Of a stretch of DNA of 54,572 nucleotides, positions 43,601-54,572 are shown piece after piece. Positions within the stretch are counted from its first letter, which is position 1, and each line of letters begins with the position of its first letter. The notes under the pieces are model-generated. The model saw only the letters and a list, made by a program, of their open reading frames with translations. It was not told the DNA's origin and did no database searches. Source of the stretch: Schoenoplectus triqueter (lineage: Eukaryota; Streptophyta; Magnoliopsida; Poales; Cyperaceae); assembly GCA_964058805.1 (NCBI GenBank), contig CAXKVV010000903.1, positions 1 through 54,572 of the forward strand, given 5' to 3'. Position numbers and translations under genes: made by a program.

Positions 43601-46600
43601 AATAGAATAAAATAAAAAATTTGAGCAGTAATTGCACAAAAAATAAAATAAAGTTTATATCGTTGACAATTTTATGAAAATATGTGATATGTTAAATTGA
43701 ATTTGAAATGTAACACTGATTTGGACCTACATGTAAAAAGGAAGTCTTTATTTTCTTTCACCCTTTATTTTTTTCATGTTTTAGAGAAGTTCATAATTCA
43801 TAAGGCCACTCGGCCACACTTAATCCACAAAAAGAAACTTGTAAATACGTCCAAATGGGTTGACGAAAAGAGAGCCCAAACTATGACAAAAGTTCGTATC
43901 GTTACAATACAAACACAAGAGATTCGGCTCCTTTTTAAGCTTTCAAACTTTTACCTTGAATTTCAGTCCTCTCCAGCCTTTACACAAAATGGATTTAATG
44001 TTTTCCTTCTAAAGCGCTAAAACTATTTAAAATGAGCCTCCCATTGAAGTATAATTAAATGTGGTTATAATAATATTGACAGCAACAAAATTGGCATGCC
44101 TTAGCTCTTAAGCATTATCTTTAATTATTTATGTTCTTTAGATTAGATCACATGCGTATGATAAAGGACACAACCCACATGTAGTTCGCAACTAATAGAA
44201 CTAACATGTAACATTTTTAATTCAATAAAAAAAACTAATATTTTAATTGGTTTGTCTACGCTGTCAACCGCATTTGTACCGAACTTCAACAAAATAATAG
44301 ACATTTTGTTATCAGAAAATGGAGAGGATGTGCTTTCTCTTTCCATCCGCATTATTACTTTTTTTTTCCCTCCACAATTCATATTCATCATGACTCATTA
44401 GATCCGTACCATGCTGTACAAAAGCCAATGATGACTTCATCAAGATTCGTGCAATACTTCTATCCAACGGTTGAACCATTGCACGGGCTCGCATGATAGG
44501 CCTTTCGAAACATGGACCCCACCACCCGTCATTCTCGCATTTATAATTGGGACGGTACTGACTACTGTGATTTTTGGATGGATTTGAAAACGATTTATAC
44601 TTGTAGCGAATAAATAAATAAATAAATAATAAAATAGTGCTCTTGGTCGCTTCACTTTTAGCTAAATTGTGTTTTGTTCCTCTAAGTGGCTTGCTGTGGC
44701 TTTCCCTTTTTCCTCCTTTACCTGCTTTTGATATTTAGCCTCGTCTTTAAGCAACAGATAATAACACCGAATAATTTAGATTGCTAAAGTTATTACAGGT
44801 AACATGGATTTCTGTCAGATTTTTGCCTTAAGTTGCTTTTTTTTTTTTTGTAAATAAGTGTGAGTAAGACTGAAGAGTTTGAGCAACACTAAGTAAATTT
44901 TTTTTAATTGAATTTTGAAGTAGTATATTGGTTTAAGTTGTTCAAACATATTTATTTGTATATGTGATGTTTTATATATTAAACTTGTATTTAAAAAATT
45001 ATGTAGTATAGTTAAATGGCCAAAAACTTGACGATAAAATAACACATCAAAATGCATTAACCTACATTTTTTCCAGTCACTCAATTTTATACCATATGAA
45101 CTCGAGTGTTCCAAAAAAAATGCATTTCTCATAAAAATAGGATTGAATTAAATTGTTTGAGATTGTCACCGAAAGCCGTCCAACAAATTTATACTAAATT
45201 ACTCATCAAGAGTTTAAAATAAAATTTGGTTGATGCATCATGCATTTGTGATCAGGAGCTTACCACTATTATCCCTGCTTAATTGGCTGCTTGATGTTTG
45301 GGAAAAGAAATTGTGCTTAAATTATAGAATTCGTGTAATGTGGTTGTTTCTTTTTTAAAAAATGAATTAAATTATTCTAGCGGAGCTCTCTGTGATGCAG
45401 TAAACTAGCTCGTAAAAAGCGGTCTTCCTAAAGAGGCAACTGGAAATTTTAGAAAAAAAAAAGAAAATTTTAATTTGAAAAAACGTGAAAGGCTCATTTT
45501 ACTATTTTATTAAATTATCTTTCCTACTTCAGATATAAACAGCTTTTAAAAAACGTTTAACAGCTATTAAGGTGATCAGTTAATGTTTAACGGTTTTACA
45601 CGGTTGTTAAATTCAAAAATGGTCAATTATTTTTTACTTATTGATATTTAAAAAGACTAAGAAATACATTCTCATATCATTAGTACTTAATAATTAATAA
45701 AATTGAGTAAAAATAATAATTATAATATTAATTAAGTACTTAAACGTTTAAAATCTTAGATTATATTAAACTATTACATGATGTATTTGCTTTCTGTTTT
45801 TATTAGAGCCTTAATTTACATTCAAAAAATAAAAATAAAATAAAATTTTAGAGTCACAAACTATTAAGATTTAAAACAAAAAATTTCAATCGTTAAATAA
45901 GTTTTTAAAAAAATTAATAATTTTAACGGGTTTAACGTGAGATAAAACGGTTAAATCTTAGAAAACATGTTAAATCTGTTTTTTCTCAAAAAAAAAAATT
46001 AACGTCAGAGTCTGTCAAAACCATTAAAACAGTTAAAACTTTCTATTTTTTAAAATCTTGGATATGAGCCTCTGAAATTTTGAATATTTTTTTTACTCCA
46101 ATAAACATATATTTTTATATATCTTTTTACATAATTTAAGTCGGCACCAGATGTGATCCATTATTATATTTACTAAGTCTGAGGTCGTATTCGATGAACA
46201 AATTAAATTTGTGAAATTGTTTTCGTACTTGTAGTGAGTATTTTGTCAACGGGAATTGCTGATACTGACGACTTCACAAGATTTACCTAATTTGTCTCTT
46301 GGCTTTTTATGGGATCTTTAGCTCGTGATTTTTTGTTTTCATTTAAAGTTCAATCAATAGATTTTTCATGGTGGAAATACTCATACAAATACTTCATTAT
46401 TTGCAGAATTTATAATCCTTAACAAATTTGCTTTGTGAGAAGAATACTAATAATTTTATATGTGAATTGTATCGTAGAAAAAGATTATTTCTTAAATTAT
46501 ATCCAATAGCAATAAAAAAATATCAAAATGAAACCGCAGATCACATTTTGCGTGGAAAAGTTAGATCTTAATTAATTTTCTGTGTTCAAATTCTATATTT

Positions 46601-47966
46601 TTCACTTTGTCGAGTATACATTACGTGGCGATATATACGCTAATAAGTTGTAATAACGCAAGTACATTTGTTCTAAAATATTTCCATTTTTGTGGATAGC
46701 ATAAATTAATCAATGAAGACATGGCTTTTCATTCATGACTATTGTCCTTTCACAGTTTCACGTGGAAGGATTGCAACGGGCCAACTTTTATCTTAGGTAG
46801 AATTAATCATGTCGCTGCTTGTATAAAATAATAATGGTGATAGTAATAATATTTTTATTATTATTATAAATAAATAAAAATAGAATGTCTACAGTGCACT
46901 CTTTTATCTATTCATTTATTTGTTAACTATAATAAATTATTTATTAATCATATTTAAATATGAGAAGAGATTCAATTATCATCATTGTTGATGTTCATGA
47001 TATCTATTTATTTATTTATGCATAAATTTAAAAATATAAATCGTTAGATATATTTTATGTCATCTCAATTATATGTATATAAAAAATCATAAAATTTTAA
47101 TTTCATTTGAATAGTCATCAAGTGACGAGTCTAAACTGTAAAATTTGGTCCGTTAATTTTATTAATGCTTGATGCATATATAAATAATATTAAAATGATA
47201 TAAATTTATATATATACATAAGATGATGTTTATAAAATATTCTTTCAATTAGTTTTATTATTTAAGATTTTAAATAATTATTATTTAATATTTAATTTTA
47301 ATGACACCAATGTGGCACTAGAATAACGGTAATTTGATCGCTTCTCAACAAATATATAGTTTTCAGTGTTAAAGCTTAACTTTTTATATACAAAATGTAT
47401 AAATAAAATTTAGTTTTAATCGCTAATAATTATACTTATGTATTTAATTAATGGTTTATTATGGTTAATAAATAGAAAGGTAAAAGAATGAGCGGACAAT
47501 AGAAGGTGGAATCCTCCGGGACTCATAAATAGATAAATAAAAACATTATGCCACTTTAAGTAATCATATCTTCTTATTGGCGTGCTTTTCGTATCCCATG
47601 TGAAACCATGTTTATTGTTTGCTCTTTCATTTTATTTACCTACCTGAGGAAGAGTACAAATATCTTTTAATTTTTTTTACTTGACGGTAAACGAGGAAAA
47701 AGCAAAAAATATCCCGCATATATTAATATGATTGTATTTAGCAAGTTGAGTTTTTTTTCGGACCGGCTCTCTTACACCCCATTTAATCGAACCAAGCCAC
47801 ACAAAAAAATCAATCTAAAGTTGGTCAGAATTAAAAATTCAGATCAGAGTCTGAGTTAAATTTTTGGCACTTCAAACATTCATAATTATTTTTAGAAACG
47901 TCATAATAAAATACATAACCACTTTTAAAAACAGCGCAATACGAATAAACTATAATAAACATCTTT
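43601..47966. other. Long AT-rich intergenic stretch, no gene; worn AACGGTTTAA repeats at 45545-46060
   Basis: No frame over about 107 codons is present and none has a recognisable product. An AAAT repeat lies at 44608-44632. Positions 45545-46060 are rich in TTTAACGG, AACGTTTAA and GTTAAA motifs in both orientations, as in decayed foldback elements, but ends could not be placed. Confidence 0.4.
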
Positions 47967-48092
47967 ACAACAATAACAACAATAAAGCTATTAATTTTAA
48001 ATAAATTGGGATAGATTAAAAATAAAATCCAATCCGAAACACAAAGATCATAGATCTCAAATATAAGAAAAAAATGATGATGATGATGATAG

Positions 48093-48100
48093 TACTCATA
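48093..48100 (+). repeat. 8-bp target duplication of the nested element (left)
   Basis: TACTCATA here and at 48726-48733. The duplicated word falls within LINE sequence on both sides. Confidence 0.8.
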
Positions 48101-48725
48101 ATTACGGATAGTAATAAAGCCCGAGGCTTATCTGACCCGCCCCGCCTAGAGGTTAAATGGGTAGGGTCGGGCCAAAGTACGGGCTGGGCGGATATGGGGT
48201 TTAAAGTGCGACCCACCCATCCGACATGTATTATCAATAAAATTTGATATGTATTGATATGTGTTATACGTAATATTATTGCATACTGAATCAACAACTT
48301 ATTTTGTTTATTCATAAATCTCAACATAACATTATTCCTTAAATCATATAATAGCATTAATTATTAACATTTGTATATATACTCGTGCTATGAAAATAAC
48401 GGTATATCATATATGAAATATTTAATTATCACACTAATAATCTATATTTTCATTGGAAATGTATAAACTACAAATTAATTAAACACAATAATCATTTTCT
48501 AAAAGTATAATATAATTAAGAATAGAGAAATATTTAATAAAAAAATAATTGATTATGCAACAACTCAAATTGAGGCAGGTACAGATGGGTAGGCCCGTGA
48601 AACGCCATTGATGGGCTGAATCATCAATTTTAGGCCCGTATGTAAGGGTTAGGTAAGTCGAGCTAGGAGTTTTGAAGGACGGATCAGACCCCGAATCTGA
48701 CATAAACCCAACTCATTGCCATGCT
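48101..48725. mobile_element. Nested hAT-like non-autonomous element, 625 bp
   Basis: It interrupts the older LINE between ATGATGATAG and the continuing TAGTAATAC text and is flanked by exact 8-bp TACTCATA duplications, the hAT length. Both ends are G/C-rich with GGGTCGGGCC, GGGCGGATATGGGG and TAGGCCCG motifs, whereas the centre is AT-rich. The right end on the other strand reads AGCATGGCAATGAGTTGGGT, a style common to plant hAT elements. The left end is a poor match to it, so the terminal repeats are worn. Minus-strand frames of 113 and 74 codons have no recognisable product. Confidence 0.75.
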
Positions 48726-50277
48726 TACTCATAGTAATACTAATAATGCTAGTAATAATACAAACATCCATGATAAAAATAGTCCTATACTCTACTACTA
48801 TGCTCTAATTCCTAGATTTTAACCCTAAAAATTTAAAAAATCTAAAGATAGAAAATCTAAGAACCTAAAGTTTATACTATATTGCTAGACTCCTAACTCC
48901 TGGATCACGGTTCTACTACGTAGTTTATCATCTTTTAAACACTCTTATCCAAAATAAATACTTTATGTATACTCCATTCTTCATAATTGTTTCCTGTCAT
49001 ATCAGTCTTGATCAAATTATGCCTCTTCTTTTGTCTTTTCGGGATGACTTAGAATATCACTGTGTACCGGTGTCTCGGAAGGTCTTCATTAAATATGACC
49101 AAATCATCACAAATGATGTTGGACTAGCTTCTCTTAAATCGATGCTACTCAAGTTTGTCTCTGACATCACTATTTCTAATTCGATCTCTCTTTATATTAC
49201 CACATAATGTAAAATCCGCATTTCAGCTACACATATATTTGAATATTTTATCCTTTTATAAACCAACATTTTACATCATATATCATCGCATGTCTAATCG
49301 TCATTCTGTAGAACTTATATTTTAATTTATTTGAGACCTTTTTATCATAGTGAATGCCATATATTTGTCACTATTTCACTCATCATACTTTTATTTTATG
49401 GTTTACATCTTCATCGATCCCTCCATCATTTTGTAATATCGATCTAAAATATCAAAATGTGTTCTTTATTGGTACTACTTGTCCGTCCAAACTAACATCA
49501 CCGTCATTTAAGCTGTCATTGTTGAATTAACACCTCATATATTTGATTTTAGTCTTACTAAGTCTAAAACCTTTTGATTCTAAAGTTCTTCTCCAAATTT
49601 TAGTTTATGATCAACTCCGATCATGCTCTTGTCAATTAACATCACATCATTAGCACATGATATGTATCAAATATATAGACTCCTTGTATATCCTTGTATA
49701 TTCTTCGTGATTTCATTCATTACTAAGGTGGAAAATATATAGACTTAATGCTGACCTTTGATATAATCTTATCTTAAAAAAATATTTTGGATAAGGGTAA
49801 TATACTTTGTTGAAATTCTTTTCTTTTTCAGTGTCCATCATATGATATTTTTTTAATATTTTATCATACACTTTCTCCGATATCTCTCGAAAAGACGTCG
49901 TATCAAGAAAATCATCTCCATGTTGGACCTTCAAAGTATAAAACAAAACTGATTTTTAAAGATAGTTGTCAATTTTCTTAAATGACGTACAATCATTCTC
50001 TCCCAAAACTTCATGATATGGCTTATGTGCTTAATTCATTTTTAATTAGTACAACATTGAATATATTCTTTACTCTTAAAAATTAGTACTAATATACGTC
50101 TTCTCCACTTATCAAATATCTTGTTGGATCAAAAAATATTATTAAATAACTTAGTGAGTTACACTATTATTACATCTCCAATGCATTTTCATACTTCAAT
50201 TGGGATATCATCAATTCCCAACATCTTATTTGTTCTCATTTTTTTTAGTTTCTTTCAACTCAGACTCTTGAATTTGA

Positions 50278-50390
50278 GGTCAATTTTTTTTATAAGTTTT
50301 TGATAAACCAAATAATGATATTTCAACATAAATAAATATTCATAATTTTTTTACATAATTTCTTAAAGATATTCTTCACCAAAAAATAAA
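50278..50390. other. Spacer between the two LINE copies
   Basis: About 110 bp of AT-rich DNA. The last nine bases, AAAAATAAA (50382-50390), recur at 52938-52946 and may be the target duplication of the younger LINE, though the sequence is low-complexity. Confidence 0.4.
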
Positions 50391-52937
50391 CAACAACAAC
50401 AACAACAACAACAAAGCCTTTAATCCCAAATAAATTGGGGTAGGCTAGAAATAAAACCCAATCGGAAAACATAAGATCAAAAATCTCAAATATCAGTGAT
50501 AAAAATGAATATGATGGAAGAAAAAAATAAAATAAAATAATAATAATAATATATAAATAAAGATGATAATGATAATGATAATGATAATATGCTAATAATA
50601 GTAGCAATAATAACAATAATAATAATAGTACAATAAACCTCTATTATAAAATCTATTTCTAATTTCTAAAATCCTATTTTAAAACCTAATTCTAAATTCT
50701 AAATCCTAAAATCCTATCTAAACCTCTATTTCTGAAATCTATTTCCAAATTATAAATCCTAAAATCCTAAAAAATCTAAGAATATGAAGTTTATAACTCT
50801 ACTATTAGACTCTAACTCCTAAATCATGGTTCAGGTACATGAATCGCTATCTTCCACGCACTCCTATCCAAAGCAAGCTCTTTGGGTATATTTCATTCCT
50901 TCAAATATCTTTTTATTGCTTCCTCCCATGTCAATCTTGGTCGACCTCTTTCTCTTCTTGTATTTTCAAGATGACTTAAAATACCGCTGCGTACTGATGT
51001 TTCAGGAGGCCTTCGTTGGATATGACCAAACCATCGCAAACGATGTTGGACTAGCTTCTCTTGAATTGGTGCTACCCCAAGTTTGTCCCTAATATCATCA
51101 TTTCTGATTCGATATTTCCTTGTGTGGCCACATATCCAACGCAACATCCACATTTCAGCTACACCCATCTTCTGGATGTGTTGTCCTTTTGTAGCCCAAC
51201 ATTCTGCGCCATACAACATTGCGGGTCTAATCACCGTCCTGTAGAACTTGCCTTTTAGTTTGTTTGGGACCTTCTTGTCACAAAGAACACCAGATGCTTG
51301 TCTCCATTTTACCCATCCAGCTCTTATTCTATGACTAACATCTTCATCGATCTCTCCTTCACTCTGCAACATCGATCCCAAATACCGAAATGTGTCATTC
51401 ATGGGTACTACTCGTCCATCCAAACTAACATCTCCGTCATCTAAGTTTTCCCCGTTGAACTGACACCTCATATATTCGGTTTTTGTCCTACTAAGTCTAA
51501 AACCTTTCGATTCTAAAATTTATCTCCACAACTCTAGTTTCTGATTGACTCCAATTCTGCTTTCATCAATCAGCACCACATCATCAGCAAAGAGCATACA
51601 CCAAGGAATATCTTCTTGTATGTCCTTTGTGATCTCATCCATCACTAAGGTGAAAATATATGGACTCAATGCTGACCCTTTATGTAATTCTATCTTAATA
51701 GGAAATGTATCGGACTCGCCGTCACATGCTCTGACACAAGTCACAGCATTTGTGTACATATCCTTAATAAGGGTAACGTACTTTATTGGGACTAGTTTCC
51801 TTTTGAGCGTCCACCACATGATATTTCTCGGAATTTTATCATACGCTTTCGCTAAATCAATAAATATCATATGTAAGTCTTTCTTCTGTTCTCGATGTCT
51901 CTCCATAAGTTGTCTTATCAAGAAAATCGCTTCCATAGTGGACCTCCCAGGCATAAAACCAAACTGATTTTTAATGACAATTATCAGTTTTCTTAAACGG
52001 TACTCGATCACTCTCTCCCAAAGTTTCATGGTATGACTCATGAGCTTAATTCTTCTATAATTAGTACAACTTTGAATATCTCCTTTATTCTTGAAGATTG
52101 GTACTAATATACTTCTTCTCCACTCATCAGGCATCTTATTGGACCGAAAAATGGTATTAAATAGTTTAGTGAGCCACACTATTGCTATATCTCCAAGACA
52201 TCTCCATACCTCAATCGGGATGTCATCCGGTCCTAACGCTTTACCTGTTTTCATCTTTTTTAAAGCTTCTTTCACCTCAGACTCTTGAATTCTCCGAACA
52301 AATCGCCTATTTGTGTCAATTGAGTCGTCCAACTCGATCACGTTTTTCTCACTCTCGTCGTTGAATAGCTTGTCGAAATATGCTCTCCATCTGTTCTTAA
52401 TGTCCTCATCTTTCACCAAAAGTCTATCAGTTTCATCCTTAATACATTTAACTTGGTGAAAGTCTCTTGTCTTCTTTTCTCGAAGTTTAGCCATCTTGTA
52501 GACATCATTTTCGCCCTCTTTCGTATCTAATTTCTGATACAACTCCATATATGTCTGACCCCTTGCTTCGCTCACAGCTTTTTTTGCGTTTCTTCTAGCT
52601 TCTTTGTACTTCTGTAAGTTTTCATCACTCTTGTTGTGATGTAAACGTTTGTAACATTCTTTCTTCTCATTGATAGTCTTTTGTACTTCATCATTCCACC
52701 ATCAAGTGTCTTTAGGTTCACGTTTATTTCCTCTAGTTACTCCAAACACTTCTATAGCCACCTTCCGAATGTGAGTCGCCATCTTCTTCCACATATTATC
52801 TGCATCCTCACCTTCGTTCCACGATCCTTCTGCAATAATTCTATTCTTAAACACCTGAGAAACGTCCCCTTTGAGCTTCCACCACCTCGTTCTCGTTATT
52901 TTCATACCTCTATCTCGCCGAACGCATACCTGAAAAC
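50391..52937 (-). mobile_element. RTE-type LINE, younger 5'-truncated copy
   Basis: On the minus strand the element ends TTTGGGATTAAAGGCTTTG followed by (TTG)n (50391-50414), the standard 3' end of plant RTE LINEs. The coding part is reverse transcriptase and its C-terminal region. The AP-endonuclease domain that should precede it is missing, so the copy is 5' truncated near 52937, as LINE insertions often are. Trinucleotide-rich DNA (AAT, ATG) at 50505-50640 is part of the 3' untranslated region. The possible 9-bp duplication AAAAATAAA is weak evidence. It has the same orientation as the older copy beside it. Confidence 0.92.
50893..52929 (-). pseudogene. RTE reverse transcriptase, truncated, two in-frame stops
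   Basis: One continuous minus-strand frame runs from about 52929 to 50893 with no frameshift and only two stops: TGA at 52702-52704 and TAA at 51520-51522. Visible blocks in order are RTRWWKLKGD, KMKTGKALGPDDIPIEVW, ILVPIFKNKGDIQSCTNYR, NQFGFMPGRSTMEAIF, MIFIDLAKAYDKIPR, LHKGSALSPYIFTLVMDE, MLFADDVVLIDES (catalytic FADD), GFRLSRTKTEYM, FRYLGSMLQ, LYGAECWATK and HLRWFGH-like HRLRWFGHIQRRP. These are the reverse transcriptase and downstream region of the RTE clade. The endonuclease is absent. The enzyme cannot be made whole because of the stops, but the low number of lesions shows it is not very old. Confidence 0.92.
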
Positions 52938-54572
52938 AAAAATAAAAAAATAATTATACTTATTTTCTAAAAATATTTAAAACATGAAAAAGTCGAAGAA
53001 AGAGATGGCCCAAAAAAATATTTATTTACGAACATTTTATTGGATTAATTTTTTATCTTACATCATCTCAGCCGGTTAGAGTTTGTAATAAACTGAACTT
53101 ACAAATTATTATAGAATAATATTAGAAAGGCAAAATAATTTTAAATGGTCATTGATGATGAATTATATTATTCAATCTAAATAAATTATTCTTAATATTC
53201 ATTATTTTATTATATATTTTATTTTTATTATTCAACATCAATGTCACTCATCTAAATAATAGTTCATTTAAATTTTATAATATAAATAAAATGTAAATTA
53301 TATTATATTATGAAATCATTAATGTAAATGATAATTTATTAGCTTAAACAATTGGGTTTGCTATCAATACAAGTATATGTTGATAAACTCCCCTAATATA
53401 TCTCATAATATAATTAAGTTGCTATATATTCATATATGTTCTTTTACAAATGTAACATACATGATAAGTTATAGTTGTTTGAAGTTCAAAAAAACTTGAC
53501 CTCACATTAGAGTCTCAAAATTATTTTTTGCCTTGAAAAATATATATTATGATTTATTTATATTGTGTCATTTCTGAAAAGATGATTGTATATTTTTTTC
53601 ACGATGTTCATATCAAAAATTATGATCGGTTCAAAAAATTAAGACTAGAATCTGATCCAAATTCTTTATTCGAACTGGATCCACCACACATGCCATGTCG
53701 GCAGAAATAGAGAGGCGCTGACCTGAGAGAAAAAATTTAGACCAGGTATATGACACGGAAAAAGAATTCGGATCATGTTTCATGTTAAAACATGCGAAAA
53801 TATTTTTAATTTTTCTACTTTCAAAAAAAAAATTGAGGATACGGATTCATTGATGGCTCGGTGATATCAATTTTCAACCAATTTAGAATTAGTTTATTAT
53901 GTTTAATATTTTTTGAAAAATATCTCTAAAAATAATTAAAATATCCATTATGAAGAATTTTTTGAGCTATTTAAATTAAAAATTCAGATGTGGGATTTTA
54001 AAATTTGAGCCATAAGTACTTGGTCGAAGTGTTTATGGAATTACCGTAGTTAAACTCTCTCTCTCTCTATATATATATATATTCTTAAACTTATAAATTG
54101 GTAGTTTCATAAATTTTCTTCAATCAATTATTATTTTAATAAATCCATCAAATACTACTAAAATTTTATGTGATTTTAAAAGTTCTAATTTAATTATTTT
54201 TGATGGACTATCCCACAACACTTAAGTTATATCAAAATTGAAACATCATTGTTCTATAATTTCAACGATATGTCTATAATGTTTTTCTGTTTTTAATTTT
54301 TTAAAATTTATTTAATATCTCTCAAATGATTCCTCTCCTCATATTTAATTTTGTATATAAATCATATTTCAATGGTTATTAATCAAATTAAATTAATATA
54401 TTTTTATACATATTTGAATGAACAGTCTTGATATGAATATGCATCGGATATACAAAAATGTAAATATAATTTTAATATTAAAAAATTCAGTTAAGACTTA
54501 CTTCATATATATTAAACAAATTGTATATAAATATCTGCGCGTTAGGACTCAATTTGACACAGTTCGACATGT
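52938..54572. other. AT-rich DNA with MITE fragments, no gene
   Basis: Positions 53870-54056 resemble the inner arms of the foldback families (AATATTTTTTGAAAAATATC, CTCTAAAAATAAT, TTTTTTGAGCT). They end at a (CT)n(TA)n microsatellite at 54057-54081. From about 54085, ACTTATAAATTGGTAGTTTC and AAAATTTTATG resemble the centre of the GGGATCACTT family. No complete element or gene was found. Confidence 0.4.

Larger units (their letters stand above)
47967..50277 (-). mobile_element. RTE-type LINE, older 5'-truncated copy with nested insertion
   Basis: On the minus strand the copy ends in a worn TTG/TTATTG tail (47967-47985) preceded by ATTTATTTAAAATTAATAGC. This parallels the tail of the neighbouring copy at 50391. 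Long blocks match that copy, for example GATGTTGGACTAGCTTCTCT (49117) with the same text at 51043, and homology runs up to GACTCTTGAATT near 50273. Reverse-transcriptase remnants are visible (VYDKILKKYHMM for KAYDKIPRNIMWW in the other copy). Many stops and shifts break the frame. A 625-bp element is inserted at 48101-48725. It is clearly the older of the two. Confidence 0.85.

Noticed and set aside
44312..44655. Minus-strand frames of 60 and 71 codons
   Set aside because: They overlap each other in different frames and match no family I recognise.
48016..48703. Minus-strand frames of 113 and 74 codons
   Set aside because: They lie within the nested 625-bp repeat and the LINE tail; their text is repeat-derived.
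51545..52364. Plus-strand frames of 140, 65 and 60 codons
   Set aside because: Shadows of the reverse transcriptase read on the opposite strand.
1..54572. CRISPR arrays, bacterial operons or organelle DNA inserts
   Set aside because: No spaced identical repeats, no operon-like gene packing and no recognisable plastid or mitochondrial gene text were seen.
1..54572. Canonical tRNA, rRNA or well-known microRNA genes
   Set aside because: tRNA-like boxes occur only in SINE-type contexts, and no widely conserved plant microRNA sequence was noticed on reading; a covariance-model scan would be needed to exclude them fully.

Overview
The window looks like nuclear DNA from a flowering plant, most probably a eudicot. 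It is strongly AT-rich, its genes are split by GT-AG introns, and the mobile elements belong to plant families: CACTA, a Ty3/gypsy element primed by initiator Met-tRNA, RTE LINEs with (TTG)n tails, a tRNA-derived SINE and many small foldback MITEs. The species cannot be named from the sequence.

Two host genes are supported. The first, on the + strand at 23151-27133, is a six-exon WAT1 gene whose joined exons read 390 residues without a break. WAT1 proteins are ten-helix EamA-type vacuolar auxin exporters needed for secondary walls. The second, on the - strand at 43029-40417, is a five-exon SOSEKI (DUF966) gene of 510 residues. SOSEKIs are DIX-like polarity proteins at cell edges. The genes are unrelated in mechanism and about 13 kb apart, and the space between them is filled with transposons.

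Layout. 1-15.0 kb: AT-rich intergenic DNA with small elements (a foldback MITE at 1683, a hAT-like repeat at 2096, a foldback MITE at 6713, a SINE with target duplications at 9436, and a TCGGG-rich repeat zone at 10.9-12.4 kb). 15000-21442: a complete CACTA element with terminal repeats and an ATA duplication. Its TNP2 gene has lost the catalytic core, while its second gene is almost intact. 23.2-27.1 kb: WAT1. 27944-33654: a very young, full-length Ty3/gypsy chromovirus with two 473-bp LTRs differing at one base and a single intact Gag-Pol frame of 1594 codons whose end lies inside the 3' LTR. 34.2-38.9 kb: a dense row of MITEs of several families, almost touching each other. 40.4-43.0 kb: SOSEKI. 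48.0-52.9 kb: two RTE-type LINE copies in the same orientation, the older one carrying a nested 625-bp element with 8-bp target duplications. The last 1.6 kb holds only fragments of the same MITE families.

The points most worth a second look are the young chromovirus whose protein end, polypurine tract and LTR overlap; the MITE row with families that share inner arms but differ at their ends; and the CACTA element that kept its accessory gene while losing its transposase core. No clearly new biochemical system was found.
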